From contig NZ_JAKILT010000003.1 in the NCBI RefSeq assembly GCF_023283535.1, positions 62,001 to 126,000 on the forward strand: DNA of 64,000 nt. The letters are read 5' to 3'. The position numbers and the translations under genes were made by a program. Origin of the DNA: Shewanella sairae (GTDB lineage Bacteria > Pseudomonadota > Gammaproteobacteria > Enterobacterales > Shewanellaceae). Shown piece by piece: positions 33,312 through 42,773 of this stretch; the first letter of the stretch is position 1, and each line of letters opens with the position of its first letter. The notes below the pieces were generated by a model. That model was not told the DNA's origin. It ran no database searches and was given only the letters and a program-made list of their open reading frames with translations.

Positions 33312-33427
33312 CACCTTTCCAAGTAAGGGGAGGTGAGATCATTTCTTTTCCCACCCCGGTGGCGTTATTGCCACGGCTAAAAACCCGTATCTGTCTCGAC
33401 GTAGGGTAAGAAGCTCGGAGAACCGTC
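33312..33427 (-). promoter_or_regulatory. Moco riboswitch before moaA2
   Basis: Read on the minus strand, the leader has the conserved Moco RNA landmarks: CTCCGAGC near the 5' end, paired blocks around CCGTGGC/GCCACCGG, then GGGTGGGAAAAG, TCTCACCTCCCCTTA and GGAAAGGTG overlapping the moaA ribosome site. A minus-strand TATAAT (33435-33440) places the transcript start just upstream of the aptamer. Binding of molybdenum cofactor (or its tungsten form) should shut off the operon. Identification rests on recalled consensus, not on a covariance search. Confidence 0.82.
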
Positions 33428-33686
33428 AACCTTGATTATAGGCGTATTTCTGTGACAAACCATACCCTCTAGCGCACATTTGCTGTTAAAAAGCATCACA
33501 TATAAAGTTTTTGTGACAGTAATCACGCCAAGAATCGTTTAAAATATCTGCACCGTAGATATGGAAACGCTGTGACCTTAAGCGATTTTCAGGTAAGGTT
33601 AGACTAAATATTAAAACACCCGTTTATAGTGTGGTTAATTCAACTTGCACTATTGTCATCGGGGGAAAAGAAGGAAAGGTGATCTG

Positions 33687-35336
33687 ATGGAACGCGAATC
33701 GATGGAATTCGATGTAGTAATCGTGGGCGCAGGCCCGTCTGGATTAGCTGCAGCATGTCGTTTAATGCAAATATCTAAAGACAGTGGCCAAGAACTGACT
33801 GTTTGTGTCGTCGAAAAAGGCTCTGAGGTGGGTGCGCACATTTTGTCGGGCGCGGTATTTGAACCCAAAGTACTCGATGAGTTATTTGACGATTGGCGCG
33901 ACAAAAAGGCGCCGCTAAACACCGCTGTGACAGACGATGAAATCTATATGCTTAGCTCGGCAACCGATGCCCGCGCTATGCCAAACTCCCTTGTTCCTAA
34001 GACCATGCATAACCATGGCAACTACATTATCAGTGTAGGTAATCTTTGCCGCTGGCTAGCTGAGCGCGCCGAAGAATTAGGCGTTGAAGTATTCCCCGGC
34101 TTCCCTGCAAGTGAACTACTGTTTAACGAAGATGGCAGTGTTAAAGGCATTCAAATTGGCGACATGGGTGTTGGCGAAGATGGTCAGCCTAAAGACGGCT
34201 ACGAGCCGGGTATGGAGCTACATGCTAAGTACACAGTATTTGGCGAAGGTTGTCGTGGTCACTTAGGTAAGCAACTGATTGAAAAGTTCCACCTCGACAA
34301 TGGTAAAACGGCGCAGCACTACGGTTTAGGCTTTAAAGAAATTTGGACGGTCCCAAGCGAGCAACATCAACTTGGCAAAGTGGTCCACACCGGCGGCTGG
34401 CCGCTTACCGAAGGCGCCTCTGGCGGCGGCTTTATGTATCACCTCGAAAACAATCAAATTGCTGTAGGTTTAATTGTTGACCTTAACTATAAAAACCCAC
34501 ATCTAAGCCCATTTGATGAGTTCCAGCGTTTTAAAACGCATCCAGTGATCGCTAAAACCTTAACTGGCGGCGAGCGTATTGCCTACGGCGCGCGCGCAAT
34601 CACTAAAGGCGGCCTCAACTCTCTACCTAAGCTCACCTTCCCTGGCGGCATGATTATTGGCTGTGATGCTGGTACCTTGAATTTTGCCAAAATCAAAGGC
34701 ACTCATACTGCAATGAAGAGCGGCATGCTAGCAGCAGAAACTTTAGCACAAGCTATGATGGCTGGTGTTGAAGCGGGTAAAGATCTCGACTGCCTCCAAG
34801 ACCGATTTGATCAAAGCTGGCTTAAAGAGGAACTTTATTGCTCGCGCAACTTTGGCCCAGCTATGCATAAGTTCGGTACTTACCTAGGCGGCGCGTTTAA
34901 CTTTATCGACCAGAACTGGTTCGGCGGTAAGCTCCCGGTTACCCTGCGTGATGACAAGCCAGACTACGCACAAATGGCAGAAGCCAGCGCCTACAGTAAG
35001 ATTGATTACCCTAAACCTGACGGTAAGTTAAGCTTCGATAAGCTCTCTTCTGTGTATCTGTCTAATACCTTCCACGAAGAAGATCAGCTATGCCATTTAC
35101 GTCTAAAGGATGCTCGTATCCCGATTGACGTTAATTTGGTTAAGTTTGATGAGCCAGCGCAGCGCTATTGCCCTGCTGGCGTATATGAAATCGTTGAGGA
35201 AGCTGGAGAGAAAACCTTTGTCATCAATGGTCAAAACTGTATCCACTGTAAAACCTGTGACATTAAAGACCCCAGTCAAAATATTACTTGGGTAACACCT
35301 GAGGGTGGCGGTGGTCCAAACTACCCTAATATGTAA
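33687..35336 (+). CDS. Electron transfer flavoprotein-ubiquinone oxidoreductase
   Basis: 549 residues from ATG 33687 (MERESMEFDVVIVGAGPSG) with AAGGTG upstream; in-frame sequence back to 33645 is likely leader. FAD-binding GAGPSGLAAA at the N-terminus, GEGCRGHLGKQL and GCDAGTLNFAKIKGTHTAMKS in the middle, and a C-terminal [4Fe-4S] site CIHCKTCDIKDPSQNITW. It passes electrons from ETF (fatty acid and amino acid oxidation) to quinone at the membrane. Confidence 0.95.
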   Translation: MERESMEFDVVIVGAGPSGLAAACRLMQISKDSGQELTVCVVEKGSEVGAHILSGAVFEPKVLDELFDDWRDKKAPLNTAVTDDEIYMLSSATDARAMPNSLVPKTMHNHGNYIISVGNLCRWLAERAEELGVEVFPGFPASELLFNEDGSVKGIQIGDMGVGEDGQPKDGYEPGMELHAKYTVFGEGCRGHLGKQLIEKFHLDNGKTAQHYGLGFKEIWTVPSEQHQLGKVVHTGGWPLTEGASGGGFMYHLENNQIAVGLIVDLNYKNPHLSPFDEFQRFKTHPVIAKTLTGGERIAYGARAITKGGLNSLPKLTFPGGMIIGCDAGTLNFAKIKGTHTAMKSGMLAAETLAQAMMAGVEAGKDLDCLQDRFDQSWLKEELYCSRNFGPAMHKFGTYLGGAFNFIDQNWFGGKLPVTLRDDKPDYAQMAEASAYSKIDYPKPDGKLSFDKLSSVYLSNTFHEEDQLCHLRLKDARIPIDVNLVKFDEPAQRYCPAGVYEIVEEAGEKTFVINGQNCIHCKTCDIKDPSQNITWVTPEGGGGPNYPNM

Positions 35337-35371
35337 CTTGATATAAACCAAACTCTGCATTTAAATAATGT

Positions 35372-35400
35372 AAACGCGCATCAAAAGGTGTGCGTTTTCT
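35372..35400 (+). terminator. Terminator after ETF-QO
   Basis: AAACGCGCA pairs with TGTGCGTTT (one G-U), loop TCAAAAGG, followed by TTCT. It lies 36 bp past the stop. The remaining 200 bp to the chemoreceptor contain nothing I can name. Confidence 0.65.
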
Positions 35401-35616
35401 ATTGCGCCCAGCACAAAACATCGCCATAATCCGCATCTCTAATAAAAGCGTACAAATTTCAGACTGAAATTCAGATACCTACCTTTAAATCCTACAGTTT
35501 ATATCCATTTACTCGTTATCGACTTCATGGGCTACATTTAGCTTGTGTGCTTGCTGACAACTCTGCAATTAACAACTTCCGGTCATGTACTTGGCTGTAT
35601 AGGCAATCACATTTTT

Positions 35617-37533
35617 ATGAAATTGAATATGCTCACCATCAAACAGAAAATCTTGCTTACCGTCGCTCTAGCAGTATTACTCTCGACAGCTCTTGTCGGT
35701 ATTCTGAGTCAACAAAGCGCTAAACAAGTGATTGAGCAGCGCATGTTAAGCTCTGAAATGCCCAACATCATGGCGCAGATCCGCAATAAATTAGAGCTAA
35801 ATATTTCTAGCCTGATGCATGCTGCCGAGCAGTTAGCCAATAACAGAATGCTACTTAGATGGCTGGAAGAAGATCGCCCACAAAGTCATGAAGAGCTAGT
35901 AGTCGATCTATTAGGAGATTTGACTCGCCAATATGGTTTAGCACAAGCCTCTTTTGCAGATAGACAGACAGCGGCTTATTACACCCAAGATGGCTTTCTA
36001 CGCATATTGTCACCGACGCAAGATGGCTGGTTCTTTGACTACAAAAATAGTGGTCAAGAAAAGATGCTTAACGTGTTTACCGAAGACAATGGCGAGGTCA
36101 AACTCTTTATCAATTACCAACAGCCTAATGGTCGTGGTCTAGTGGGGCTGGGCAAGTCACTTGACGATATGGTGCAGCTATTACGATCATTTAAAATTGA
36201 ACAATCAGGTTTTGTTTATCTAGTGGACGCCAAAGGCCAAGTCAAACTACATCAAGATACTCGCCAAATAGGACGCTCAAGTATCAACAGCTTGTACCCT
36301 GGGGTAAATGCTAACAGCTTGCTGCAGCAAGATGACTTTAACCTGATGAAAGCTGACATAAACGGTGAGTCAATGCTCATCGCCAGCAGCTATATCCCGT
36401 CTATGGACTGGTACTTAATCGCCCAGGTTCCAGAGGCAGAGATTTTCTCGTTACTTGAAGACTCAGCCTACAAGATCTTAATCTGGACTGCGATTATTGC
36501 AGCCACTTTCATTGCACTAGCAAGTCTAGTGGCAAGCTCTATCAGCCGCCCTATCGCCAATGTCGCCGACATGCTCGACAATATTGGTGAAGGTGAAGGC
36601 GATCTACGTCAACGCTTACCTGTTGAGGGTAACGATGAGCTAGCCCAATTGGCGAAAGGCTTCAATAGCTTTATCAGTAAAATCCAAGCCTCTGTCATTG
36701 AAGTGGGTGAAGCCAGTGCGCAACTGAGCGCTTCAGCGATCGATGTATCACGCCAAGCACAGCGCACGTTAGCAGACAGTCAATTACAAAAAGACCAAAC
36801 TATTATGGTGGCGACTGCCATTAATGAGATGGGGGCTACTGTCAATGAGATTGCCAGCAATGCAGCCCAAGCGGCCGATACAGCAAGAGCCGCCGATACT
36901 GACTCAAGCAATGGTCAAGTGGTGGTGACTCGCGCCCGTGAGACCATTAATCAATTGTCGAATGATGTTGAGCAGGTGGGTGAAGTGGTTGAGTCTCTAG
37001 CAACCCATACTAAATCAATCGAGTCTATCTTGGACGTGATCCGCGCGGTATCAGAGCAAACCAACTTACTGGCACTGAACGCTGCAATTGAAGCTGCCCG
37101 CGCAGGCGAAGCAGGTCGTGGCTTTGCCGTGGTTGCTGATGAAGTGCGTAACTTGGCTTCTCGCACCGCGACGTCGACCAATGAAGTGCAAGTGATGATT
37201 AATAAGCTACAAGCGGAAGCCACCCGCGCCGTTGAAGCAATGGAGCAAAGCCGTGCCCGCTCAATAGCCGGTGTATCGGCAGTAGATGAAGCCAGCCAAT
37301 CGCTCACAGGTATTAGCGATCGCATCGGCTCTATCAGCGATATGAACACTCAAGTTGCCGCTGCAACAGAAGAGCAATCAACTGTGGTTGAAGATATCAA
37401 TCGTAATGTGAGTGATATTAATGATATTACCCAGCGCACAGCAGAAACTGCTGAAGATGCAGCACAGGCAAGCCAAACCTTAACGCAATTGGCCCATAGA
37501 CTCGACTCGCTGGTCGCCAGCTTTAAAGTGTAA
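35617..37533 (+). CDS. Methyl-accepting chemotaxis protein with Cache-type sensor
   Basis: 638 residues from ATG 35617 ([20 protein letters not shown]); frame extends to 35545 but lacks a start signal, and the chosen ATG also has only a distant AGG. TM1 about 10-30, large periplasmic domain of dCache type ([17 protein letters not shown] near residue 195), TM2 about 285-305, HAMP, and the signalling tip [20 protein letters not shown] with [14 protein letters not shown]. The periplasmic ligand is unknown. It stands alone. Confidence 0.92.
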   Translation: MKLNMLTIKQKILLTVALAVLLSTALVGILSQQSAKQVIEQRMLSSEMPNIMAQIRNKLELNISSLMHAAEQLANNRMLLRWLEEDRPQSHEELVVDLLGDLTRQYGLAQASFADRQTAAYYTQDGFLRILSPTQDGWFFDYKNSGQEKMLNVFTEDNGEVKLFINYQQPNGRGLVGLGKSLDDMVQLLRSFKIEQSGFVYLVDAKGQVKLHQDTRQIGRSSINSLYPGVNANSLLQQDDFNLMKADINGESMLIASSYIPSMDWYLIAQVPEAEIFSLLEDSAYKILIWTAIIAATFIALASLVASSISRPIANVADMLDNIGEGEGDLRQRLPVEGNDELAQLAKGFNSFISKIQASVIEVGEASAQLSASAIDVSRQAQRTLADSQLQKDQTIMVATAINEMGATVNEIASNAAQAADTARAADTDSSNGQVVVTRARETINQLSNDVEQVGEVVESLATHTKSIESILDVIRAVSEQTNLLALNAAIEAARAGEAGRGFAVVADEVRNLASRTATSTNEVQVMINKLQAEATRAVEAMEQSRARSIAGVSAVDEASQSLTGISDRIGSISDMNTQVAAATEEQSTVVEDINRNVSDINDITQRTAETAEDAAQASQTLTQLAHRLDSLVASFKV

Positions 37534-37541
37534 ATCTAGAC

Positions 37542-37580
37542 CTCAAGCAGTTTATAGCTTCAAGTTATAAACTGCTTGAG
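37542..37580. terminator. Long inverted repeat between convergent genes
   Basis: A perfect 15-bp stem, CTCAAGCAGTTTATA (37542-37556) and TATAAACTGCTTGAG (37566-37580), 9-nt loop, exactly filling the gap between the chemoreceptor stop and the DUF4870 stop at 37581. There is no T-tract, so it may stop transcription weakly or protect both 3' ends. Confidence 0.6.
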
Positions 37581-37982
37581 CTAATAGCCACTACAAACTC
37601 TAGGTTTAATAAAGCTAATCGACAGCGGATAGTTAAACTCTTTTCCTTCGCAGGCCTTTATTGCCGCCATAATCGTACATAAGATGTCTGTGAGTGTTAA
37701 TAGACCTAAAACAGCAAAGCCAACACCTAGTTGGATCAATATTTCTTCGAAAGAGGCATGACGAAAAAATATAACCATGAGTATCGCGGTTATCGCCATA
37801 TAAATTAAGAAGCTAATCTTAAAATTGATACACTTTCGACCGCCACGTTCAATAGACTCATATTCATCTCGCTTCATTAACCACACAGTCAATGGGCCAA
37901 GAATACTGCCTAAGGGAATAAGGTAACCGGCAAAACTTGCTAAGTGCACCAAGACTCCCATACTTTTTTCATCCTGCGTCAT
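37581..37982 (-). CDS. DUF4870-type small membrane protein
   Basis: 133 residues with three or four hydrophobic segments and the Tic20-like pattern (MGVLVHLASFAGYLIPLGSILGP ... WLMKRDEYESIERGGRKCINF ... IMAAIKACEGKEFNYP). The function of this family is unknown. Confidence 0.82.
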   Translation of the reverse strand: MTQDEKSMGVLVHLASFAGYLIPLGSILGPLTVWLMKRDEYESIERGGRKCINFKISFLIYMAITAILMVIFFRHASFEEILIQLGVGFAVLGLLTLTDILCTIMAAIKACEGKEFNYPLSISFIKPRVCSGY

Positions 37983-38073
37983 TCTTCACTCCCTGAATTA
38001 ATCGACAACGACTAATAACCTGTTGCTTCAATACCGTATTGTAAGCCGTTTACCCAATAAAAACTCAAGCTGA

Positions 38074-39531
38074 CTAATAGGATAATACTACCCGATTACG
38101 TCCCTGCTCTTTTGCCTGATAAAGCGCAATATCGACTCGATTAATCAACTCTTCTGGTTTCTCAGAGCGACGATACTCGGCTACGCCACTACTCATAGTG
38201 ACCTTTATTTGACTACCGTTAACACTCAACTCTCGCTCTGCCACTAAATGCCTCAACTTTTCAGCAAGATCAGCAGCCTGACTTAAACTGCAGTTAGGCA
38301 ATAAGATCAAAAATTCCTCACCCCCCCAGCGACACAGGAGATCATCTTTACCTAGTTGCCCTCCAAGTAAGTGACTCAAGGTTTGAATCACAAGGTCGCC
38401 CACATTATGACCATGACAATCATTAACCTTTTTAAAGTGGTCAATATCCATAAGCAGCACTGAGATCGGTGAACTATCTAATACCGAATGCGCTAACGCC
38501 TTAGCAAAATGCTCTTCAAAAGCTTGCCGATTAGCGGCACCGGTCAGTTTGTCTGTTGATGCCATCAACTCCAATTTTCGCTGATATCTACCTAACGTCA
38601 TATTGGCGATAATCAACACGCCTAAGGTCACTAATAAACTCAAACCGATATTGATCCAAAAGGTCGTTAGCAGCTTTCTTTCACTGCTGGCATCGTCCTG
38701 CTCTACCACTAAATGCCATTTAAACTCAGGCACTAGCCGACTATTAAGGTAAACCGTTTGTCCCTCTTTTTGATAAGCAAAAGAACTGCTTGGGCTGGTC
38801 AGTATGCGTGTAGCTAACTTCTCAAGGCCGGGAGTTTCTTGCAAGTTACGTGCGCCTTGATACTGCTCACTATGGAGGGTGACGTTACCCTGCCTATCGG
38901 TAAAATATACATTGCGGTTATAGCGCTGCTGATACAGCTCAATCAGGCGTCTAACATTTTTCACAGCAAGACCAACACCTGTCACTCCTATAAAGTTACC
39001 GTCAAAATCAAACACCTTATAGTTCACATAAATCACAGTCCGATTTTGATCGACTGTGTCAGAATCAATATTCACTTCATAATCTTCAGACTTAGGTAGT
39101 GAGCGCACTCGAAAATACCAAGCATCCTCAGGGTTAATATCTTCTATTCGCTTAAGTACACCACTAGAGTGATAATATTTTCGACTCGACTCGGAAATAA
39201 AGAAGCTGGTCACTGTGTCGTATTTTTCTTGGATCTCTTTTAAGTAGCGAATAAGGTCGCCGGGAGTTTGCTCTTGGTTAATGGTCCAATCTCGCACAAA
39301 GGTATCTTGCGCCATAAGTGAGGAAATAAAGATCGGTTGCAGTAAATCTTGCTGGATTTCTGAATAGATATTATCGCTAGTTAACGGCAGATTATTTTCT
39401 TTGATCTGCTTGCTGAGAGAATCATGAGCGACTTGGTAACTAATGCTACTTGTTACTGCGAAGGCAGCCAATAGCAACAGCGATAAAATCCAAATAAAAC
39501 GTTTTTTATCATTAAACACTCTATCGCCCAT
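38074..39531 (-). CDS. Diguanylate cyclase with periplasmic Cache-type sensor
   Basis: 485 residues: TM1 about 12-33, periplasmic domain about 34-295 (TGVGLAVKNVRRLIELY, YFTDRQGNVTLHS, typical of double Cache), TM2 about 290-312, GGDEF domain from about 325 with the active-site motif RWGGEEFLILLP and DIDHFKKVND. An active site implies synthesis of cyclic di-GMP. No RxxD inhibitory site is obvious. Confidence 0.92.
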   Translation of the reverse strand: MGDRVFNDKKRFIWILSLLLLAAFAVTSSISYQVAHDSLSKQIKENNLPLTSDNIYSEIQQDLLQPIFISSLMAQDTFVRDWTINQEQTPGDLIRYLKEIQEKYDTVTSFFISESSRKYYHSSGVLKRIEDINPEDAWYFRVRSLPKSEDYEVNIDSDTVDQNRTVIYVNYKVFDFDGNFIGVTGVGLAVKNVRRLIELYQQRYNRNVYFTDRQGNVTLHSEQYQGARNLQETPGLEKLATRILTSPSSSFAYQKEGQTVYLNSRLVPEFKWHLVVEQDDASSERKLLTTFWINIGLSLLVTLGVLIIANMTLGRYQRKLELMASTDKLTGAANRQAFEEHFAKALAHSVLDSSPISVLLMDIDHFKKVNDCHGHNVGDLVIQTLSHLLGGQLGKDDLLCRWGGEEFLILLPNCSLSQAADLAEKLRHLVAERELSVNGSQIKVTMSSGVAEYRRSEKPEELINRVDIALYQAKEQGRNRVVLSY

Positions 39532-39653
39532 ATCTACCCCTCACTCAACATCAGCATGCGATTACCACTTTAGCCGCTACAAATGTTGCAGCATTGTGAA
39601 ATGGTAACTGAAAATAATCATGCCTGCATCGACTTTTGTAGGTATAAAACCAT

Positions 39654-39681
39654 AAAAAATGCCCTGCGTAATAGCAAGGCA
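39654..39681 (-). terminator. Terminator after the PfkB kinase gene
   Basis: Minus strand: TGCC-T-TGC pairs with GCA-G-GGCA across TATTAC, followed by TTTTTT (plus-strand A-tract 39654-39659). It lies about 95 bp past the kinase stop. Confidence 0.65.
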
Positions 39682-39776
39682 ACAAAGGTGTAAGTTAGGA
39701 AGGCTAGATGCAAAAATTATCTAGCGCTAATATTAAAGAGCCGATATGACATTAATATTGCTCTGAGATGACAAAA

Positions 39777-40622
39777 CTACGACATATCCGTCAGGTATTG
39801 TCGCAAGGCTTTACCCGGAATGGAGCTATTAGTTGCCACTGCAAATCCAGACCATACTGCCGCCTCTTGCATCGCTTGCACTATGCCGTTGCCATTAACC
39901 AAACCATGAATGAGCCCAGCGGCATAAGCATCGCCTGCACCTGTTGTATCAATGACCAGACTTGGCACTGCAGCAACCTGCTCTGCTTTGTTCTCGCTAT
40001 AAACTGTTGCGCCATTCTCACCGTCAGTGACCACAAAGTATTTCAGCTGCTCGCCAGCGATTGATTGCGCAAACAGCCAAAAATCACAATCACAGCGCCC
40101 TTCCATATCACTTAACGACGCAATTAATACATGGCAGGGACGAGAGCGCTGATCTTTAGCTAACTGCGCGACTACCCAGCAATGGCTCATAGCAACTTTT
40201 GCCCAGCTTGCCGCCCCTTCTGTTGATGAGTTGATATACAAGGCATCTACATCGTGCCAGTTTGGCGGCAATGGCAACTCAAATTTGGGTCGCTCAGGTC
40301 TAATAATGGTGCGCTCTCCATCCGGCGTCATCATCAGCAGCATTTCACAGGTATTACCCGCCCGCCTTTGGATCAAACTGCAGTTTATCCCTTGGGTACT
40401 TGCCTCAGCTAATAACCAGTCACCAACATCATCTCGACCCACTTCTGTCACTAACGACACTTGATGACCAGCCCAAACCAGACCTATGCCAGTATTAGCA
40501 CCGCCACCACCTAAGCGCTGGCCGCCATCTTGATAATGGAAACGCCCCCCCATTTTAATAGGTTGGTTAAGGTTAAAAATACGATCACAATTGAGGTTTG
40601 CGACTAACAATATATTCGCCAT
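39777..40622 (-). CDS. PfkB-family carbohydrate kinase
   Basis: 281 residues, ribokinase fold: substrate-binding GGRFHYQDGGQRLGGGGANT near the start and the ATP/anion-hole motif DTTGAGDAYAAGLIHGL with catalytic Asp at the C-terminus. It phosphorylates a sugar or nucleoside not identifiable here. It is alone, without sugar transport or catabolic neighbours. Confidence 0.87.
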   Translation of the reverse strand: MANILLVANLNCDRIFNLNQPIKMGGRFHYQDGGQRLGGGGANTGIGLVWAGHQVSLVTEVGRDDVGDWLLAEASTQGINCSLIQRRAGNTCEMLLMMTPDGERTIIRPERPKFELPLPPNWHDVDALYINSSTEGAASWAKVAMSHCWVVAQLAKDQRSRPCHVLIASLSDMEGRCDCDFWLFAQSIAGEQLKYFVVTDGENGATVYSENKAEQVAAVPSLVIDTTGAGDAYAAGLIHGLVNGNGIVQAMQEAAVWSGFAVATNSSIPGKALRQYLTDMS

Positions 40623-40944
40623 AACAGCTCGACTTAAAACAAGAGTTGATTCGATAGTAAGAGATTTTCAGTCGGCTTCCAAGCTCTCCCTGCTCTACTA
40701 TTTCTGCAGGCAAGGGTTTTATCATTACCGCTGTAAGCGATCTCTCAAGCAGTTGTAAGCCCAAACACCTAGTGATTAACGTCTTGTTTCTATGCATTTT
40801 TGGTAACTTACTGAAAATAAAACCAGCAAAACAGAGCAATCAGCCAGAAATGGTCTACTATTAGCCCATAAAAGCTAGTACAGCGCTACGCAAATAAAAA
40901 TTTGCGACATAAGATATTGGCAAACCTAGTTATAGGGTAGTTGA
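40623..40944. other. Intergenic region with a perfect dyad
   Basis: 322 bp between divergent genes. The main feature is CGCAAAT-AAAA-ATTTGCG (40889-40906), a perfect 7-bp dyad 38 bp before the small gene at 40945, possibly an operator. The minus-strand frame at 40585-40839 overlaps the kinase start and is not credible. Confidence 0.4.
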
Positions 40945-41133
40945 ATGGACTCAATTATTGGCATACATAATCAAATAGAATTTGGCACGACACCAGAAGC
41001 GCAGCTTGCTCGCTATCAAGCGTGTTTAGTGGAATTTGAGCAACTGCAGTACACAGATGACTATGTGTTGCAGATTAAAGAAGACATCAAGAAATTACAG
41101 CGCCTAATAGAAAAAAAGGGTGAAGCTTATTAG
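40945..41133 (+). CDS. Hypothetical small coiled-coil protein
   Basis: 62 residues, acidic and strongly helical (AQLARYQACLVEFEQLQ, LQIKEDIKKLQRLIEKKGE), no membrane segment. A stem terminator overlaps its stop codon. Family not recognised. The strong terminator directly at its end supports a real, separately transcribed gene. Confidence 0.65.
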   Translation: MDSIIGIHNQIEFGTTPEAQLARYQACLVEFEQLQYTDDYVLQIKEDIKKLQRLIEKKGEAY

Positions 41134-41146
41134 CTTCACCCTTTTT
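41113..41146. terminator. Bidirectional terminator
   Basis: A perfect 15-bp stem, AAAAAGGGTGAAGCT (41113-41127) and AGCTTCACCCTTTTT (41132-41146), 4-nt loop; the stop codon of the small gene lies within the hairpin. It also serves the HemN-like gene on the other strand. Confidence 0.88.
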
Positions 41147-41184
41147 GTATCTAGTAACCGCAAGCGAACAGCTAGTCGCGAGTC

Positions 41185-42513
41185 TTACATATCGCAAGCT
41201 TTAAGTGGCTTACGTAACTGGGCGCGGACGTTATCCATGCCAGAATAGAACTCTTTCATCATCAGCAGTCCCATCATCTTACCGTTATCGGTGATGATCA
41301 GGTTGTCTGGATCAGTTGGGTCATTCTTAATTGCACCGATGGCCTTCATTGAAGTCATCTCTTTAAACAGTGCAGTGTCTAGGTTAACCCCAAATGTTTC
41401 ACGGAAATACTTACGTGACAGACGACCGGAGAACATGCCCAGTAAGAAACGGTACTGCATCACTTCTTTACGGCCATAATTCTTTTGCTGATCCACGCCC
41501 ATCTGACCATTCGCGATACGCTCTTGGTACTTACGTAGCGAGAAGGTATTTACATAAAGCGTGTCATTTAAGAAGCTGAATGAGCCTGAGCCTACACCTA
41601 AGTACTCATCAAAATCGATAACGTACTCATCGAAACCTTCGTCATTGGCTTTACCAAAAGCCCATGCCGATAACTGGTTATATTGACCGTTAAGGCTGTT
41701 TAGAATTTGACGATACTGGCGTGCCATGTCCCCTTGAGGAGCCGCTAGCTTACCTTTAACACTCTTACGAGTCTGGTGAGTAATCATCAATGGATAAGTG
41801 GTGATCTGGCGAGGATCTAACTTAGATGCCATATCTAAGTCATGCTGGATCACTTCGTCAGTTTGACCTCGGAAACCGAAAATTAAATCAACGTTAATAA
41901 TAGGGAATAGCTCTTTAGCTGCCATGATCTTATCGAAAGTTTGCTGACCAGAACCAAACTTTTCGATGCGATCTGTCATTGCTAAGATGTCATCATTGAA
42001 GCTTTGTACACCAATCGACATACGATCCACTAAGCCCTCAAGCTGCTTAAAGCCTGGGCTATCTAAATGCTGTGGGTCTGACTCACATGAGACTTCTTTA
42101 ATGCTTGGGAACAGCTTTTTAGCATGCTCAATAGTTCGAGCTAGCTCATCTTCCAATACCGTTGTAGTACCGCCACCAATGTACATAGATTCAAAGTCAT
42201 AACCTAGGGCTTTAACCATATCCATCTCTTTACGCAAAGAGATGAAGTAAGCGCGTGCTTTATCTTCTTTAAATAGGAAACGATGGAAGGTACAGTAAGA
42301 GCATAAGGTATGACAGAAAGGCACATGCGCATACAGCATGTACTTCTTACCTTCGATTGGGTTTGGCATCATTTCAGCCGAAACCGTATCGAGTCGTAAA
42401 TTACGATCCACATAAAACTGCATGACTTTTTCCATACCGCTAATCATCCAGTCAGGCGTAGTGATGTTGGCGTTATAAGGTTGAACTGAATCAGGCAGAA
42501 TAATTGACGACAT
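41185..42513 (-). CDS. HemN-family radical SAM protein
   Basis: 442 residues. The radical SAM cluster motif CHTLCSYC (about residue 67) with the HemN-type following aromatic residue, YIGGGTTTVLEDEL, SIGVQSFNDDIL and NVDLIFGFRGQT resemble oxygen-independent coproporphyrinogen III oxidase and its relatives (HemW, ChuW/HutW). The N-terminus differs from canonical HemN, so haem-related chemistry other than coproporphyrinogen decarboxylation is possible. It sits directly downstream of the fdh operons, whose FdhC subunits need haem b; separated from them by a terminator. Confidence 0.82.
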   Translation of the reverse strand: MSSIILPDSVQPYNANITTPDWMISGMEKVMQFYVDRNLRLDTVSAEMMPNPIEGKKYMLYAHVPFCHTLCSYCTFHRFLFKEDKARAYFISLRKEMDMVKALGYDFESMYIGGGTTTVLEDELARTIEHAKKLFPSIKEVSCESDPQHLDSPGFKQLEGLVDRMSIGVQSFNDDILAMTDRIEKFGSGQQTFDKIMAAKELFPIINVDLIFGFRGQTDEVIQHDLDMASKLDPRQITTYPLMITHQTRKSVKGKLAAPQGDMARQYRQILNSLNGQYNQLSAWAFGKANDEGFDEYVIDFDEYLGVGSGSFSFLNDTLYVNTFSLRKYQERIANGQMGVDQQKNYGRKEVMQYRFLLGMFSGRLSRKYFRETFGVNLDTALFKEMTSMKAIGAIKNDPTDPDNLIITDNGKMMGLLMMKEFYSGMDNVRAQLRKPLKACDM

Positions 42514-42715
42514 ATAAATTCCTATAAAAGAATGCTAATGGCAAAAGAATCGGAAACATTGGAATGCATTAGCGATGAGCAAAATTAGCACTTTAAATGA
42601 GCTTAAAACGTGATTAGGTTACGATTTAGCGTTTCCTATCAATGAAATGTAAGTTTTTTTGTTAAGTAAGTCATACTTTAGCGTTTGCGCATAAAACGTA
42701 CAATGCTTCACAGAT

Positions 42716-42749
42716 AAAAAAACACCCCAGCTACGAATAGCTGAGGTGT
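42716..42749 (-). terminator. Terminator of fdh operon 1
   Basis: Minus strand: ACACCTCAGCTA-TTCG-TAGCTGGGGTGT (one wobble) followed by a T-tract (plus-strand A 42716-42721). It lies 25 bp past the fdhC1 stop. Confidence 0.9.
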
Positions 42750-42773
42750 CTAGATGTTAAGTGCTAAAGAGGA

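Noticed and set aside
40585..40839. 84-codon minus frame upstream of the PfkB kinase
   Set aside because: Overlaps the kinase start in another frame and has no recognisable features.
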